Below are positions 7,186 through 7,897 of a stretch of 7,897 bases of DNA, piece after piece. The translations under genes and the position numbers were made by a program. The DNA comes from Candidatus Cloacimonadota bacterium. GTDB lineage: Bacteria > Cloacimonadota > Cloacimonadia > Cloacimonadales > TCS61. The first letter of the stretch is position 1, and every line of letters begins with the position of its first letter. Location: the NCBI GenBank assembly GCA_027064945.1, contig JAMOPB010000422.1, positions 1-7,897 on the forward strand, in the 5' to 3' direction. The notes below the pieces were generated by a model. That model saw nothing but the letters and a program-made list of their open reading frames with translations, ran no database searches and was not told where the DNA came from.

Positions 7186-7770
7186 ATGAAAAAAGATATT
7201 ATTCTCGCCGGTGTTGGTGGACAAGGAATTTTGACTATTGCTACTATTATTGGTACTGCAGCAGTTAAGGAAAACTTAAATTTGAAACAAGCTGAAGTTC
7301 ATGGTATGAGTCAGCGTGGTGGTGATGTTCAATCTCATTTACGTATTTCAGATAAACCAATCTACAGTGATTTAATTCCCAAAGGAAAATGTGATGTAAT
7401 TCTTTCTGTGGAACCTATGGAGGCTCTACGCTATTTACCATATTTAGCTGAAGATGGTATTTTGATCACAAATTCAAAACCCTTTGTAAATATACCAAAT
7501 TACCCTTCTGAAGAAGAGATGAATAAGATGTATGGTGAATTAAAAAACTACATCAAAATTGATGCTGATGCAATTGCTAAAGAAATTGGTTCAGCCAGAT
7601 CAATGAATATGGTAATTCTGGGAGCTGCCGTAAAACATTTAGGATTTACAGCGGAACAGATGCAAGATGCTATAAAAGAGATATTTGGTCGCAAAGGCGA
7701 AAAGATTGTTGAGATGAATATCAAAGCTCTTTTAGCAGGAATGGAAAGCGCAGAAAAAAACGCTAAATAA
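7186..7770 (+). CDS. iorB: Indolepyruvate:ferredoxin oxidoreductase, beta (gamma-type) subunit
   Basis: This is the small subunit that pairs with IorA. It belongs to the pyruvate/ketoisovalerate oxidoreductase gamma-domain family, which helps form the CoA and active-site pocket. The 194 aa have the usual family length. The family signatures are an N-terminal AGVGGQGILT (8-17, with GGQG at 11-14), EVHGMSQRGG (37-46) followed by QSHLRIS, and SARSMNMVILGAA (136-148). There is only one cysteine (69), so this subunit cannot supply the iron-sulfur clusters missing from the short IorA. The start is clear from the SD overlapping the iorA stop. The gene ends the operon, since a strong terminator lies about 40-80 bases further on. 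No aryl-acetyl-CoA ligase gene is seen next to the pair in this window. Confidence 0.94.
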   Translation: MKKDIILAGVGGQGILTIATIIGTAAVKENLNLKQAEVHGMSQRGGDVQSHLRISDKPIYSDLIPKGKCDVILSVEPMEALRYLPYLAEDGILITNSKPFVNIPNYPSEEEMNKMYGELKNYIKIDADAIAKEIGSARSMNMVILGAAVKHLGFTAEQMQDAIKEIFGRKGEKIVEMNIKALLAGMESAEKNAK

Positions 7771-7773
7771 TTA

Positions 7774-7797
7774 GGTAGATTTAATAATAAATCTGCC
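7774..7797 (+). other. Stem-loop just after iorB, upstream of the terminator
   Basis: A 10-bp stem (7774-7783 with 7788-7797, including one G-U pair) closes on a 4-nt ATAA loop only three bases after the iorB stop. There is no T run after it, so it is not itself an intrinsic terminator. Together with the hairpin at 7813-7841 it makes a tandem pair, which may protect the 3' end of the iorAB mRNA. Confidence 0.45.
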
Positions 7798-7812
7798 CGG
7801 AAAGATAAACTT

Positions 7813-7848
7813 AAGCCTCTGGGAATAATTCCAAGAGGCTTTTTTTTT
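7813..7848 (+). terminator. Intrinsic terminator of the iorAB operon
   Basis: AAGCCTCT (7813-7820) pairs with AGAGGCTT (7834-7841). After one G/A mismatch, GGAA (7822-7825) pairs with TTCC (7829-7832), leaving a 3-nt TAA loop. The stem runs directly into nine consecutive T residues (7840-7848). This is a textbook one-way terminator for the plus strand; the opposite strand lacks a matching U tract. The remaining bases to the window end are A/T-rich and show no gene. Confidence 0.9.
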
Positions 7849-7897
7849 AGTTCAGTAAATACATTAAATAACAAAAAAAAATATAGTAGGAAAAAAG

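Noticed and set aside
7548..7874. 108-codon open frame on the minus strand over the end of iorB
   Set aside because: It runs across the clear iorAB terminator and antisense to conserved iorB sequence, and its product resembles no family I know.
1..7897. CRISPR arrays, transposons, tRNA or rRNA genes, defence systems
   Set aside because: I looked for direct repeats, terminal inverted repeats, transposase-like frames and tRNA-like cloverleaf ends on both strands and saw none; the genes tile the window almost completely.

Overview
The window is an A+T-rich bacterial chromosome segment. It carries seven protein-coding genes in two divergent blocks, with very little non-coding DNA: the longest gene-free stretch is the 142-base divergent region at 5433-5574. 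I see no RNA genes, insertion sequences, CRISPR arrays or phage genes. Strong Shine-Dalgarno sequences precede nearly every gene. Together with an indolepyruvate:ferredoxin oxidoreductase, this suggests an anaerobic, amino-acid-fermenting bacterium, perhaps from a deep Gram-negative lineage such as Cloacimonadota or a relative. That placement is inferred from gene content and general resemblance and is not secure. Strong SD use argues against typical Bacteroidetes.

Left block (minus strand, transcribed right to left from about 5432): tilS (tRNA-Ile2 lysidine synthetase), hpt (hypoxanthine phosphoribosyltransferase), ftsH (membrane AAA+ zinc protease), hslV (proteasome-like peptidase) and hslU (its AAA+ unfoldase, cut off by the left edge of the window). 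The tilS-hpt-ftsH order is a known conserved arrangement, for example in Bacillus. Here it runs on into hslVU, giving a run of translation-fidelity, purine-salvage and protein-quality-control genes. hpt and ftsH are separated by one base and look translationally coupled. A hairpin with a U-rich tail lies between ftsH and hslV and may partly separate the two protease units.

Right block (plus strand): iorA and iorB, a compact two-gene operon closed by a strong intrinsic terminator. Together they encode the enzyme that oxidatively decarboxylates aryl-pyruvates (from Trp, Phe and Tyr) to aryl-acetyl-CoA. The IorA is short (533 aa) and has no C-terminal 2x[4Fe-4S] ferredoxin domain. The other notable point is an arginine in the FtsH Walker A motif where proline is normal.

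Overall this is a mostly ordinary housekeeping and metabolic region. I found no convincing new biological system. The points worth checking are the ferredoxin-less IorA, the FtsH P-loop substitution, and the hairpins around hslV and after iorB.
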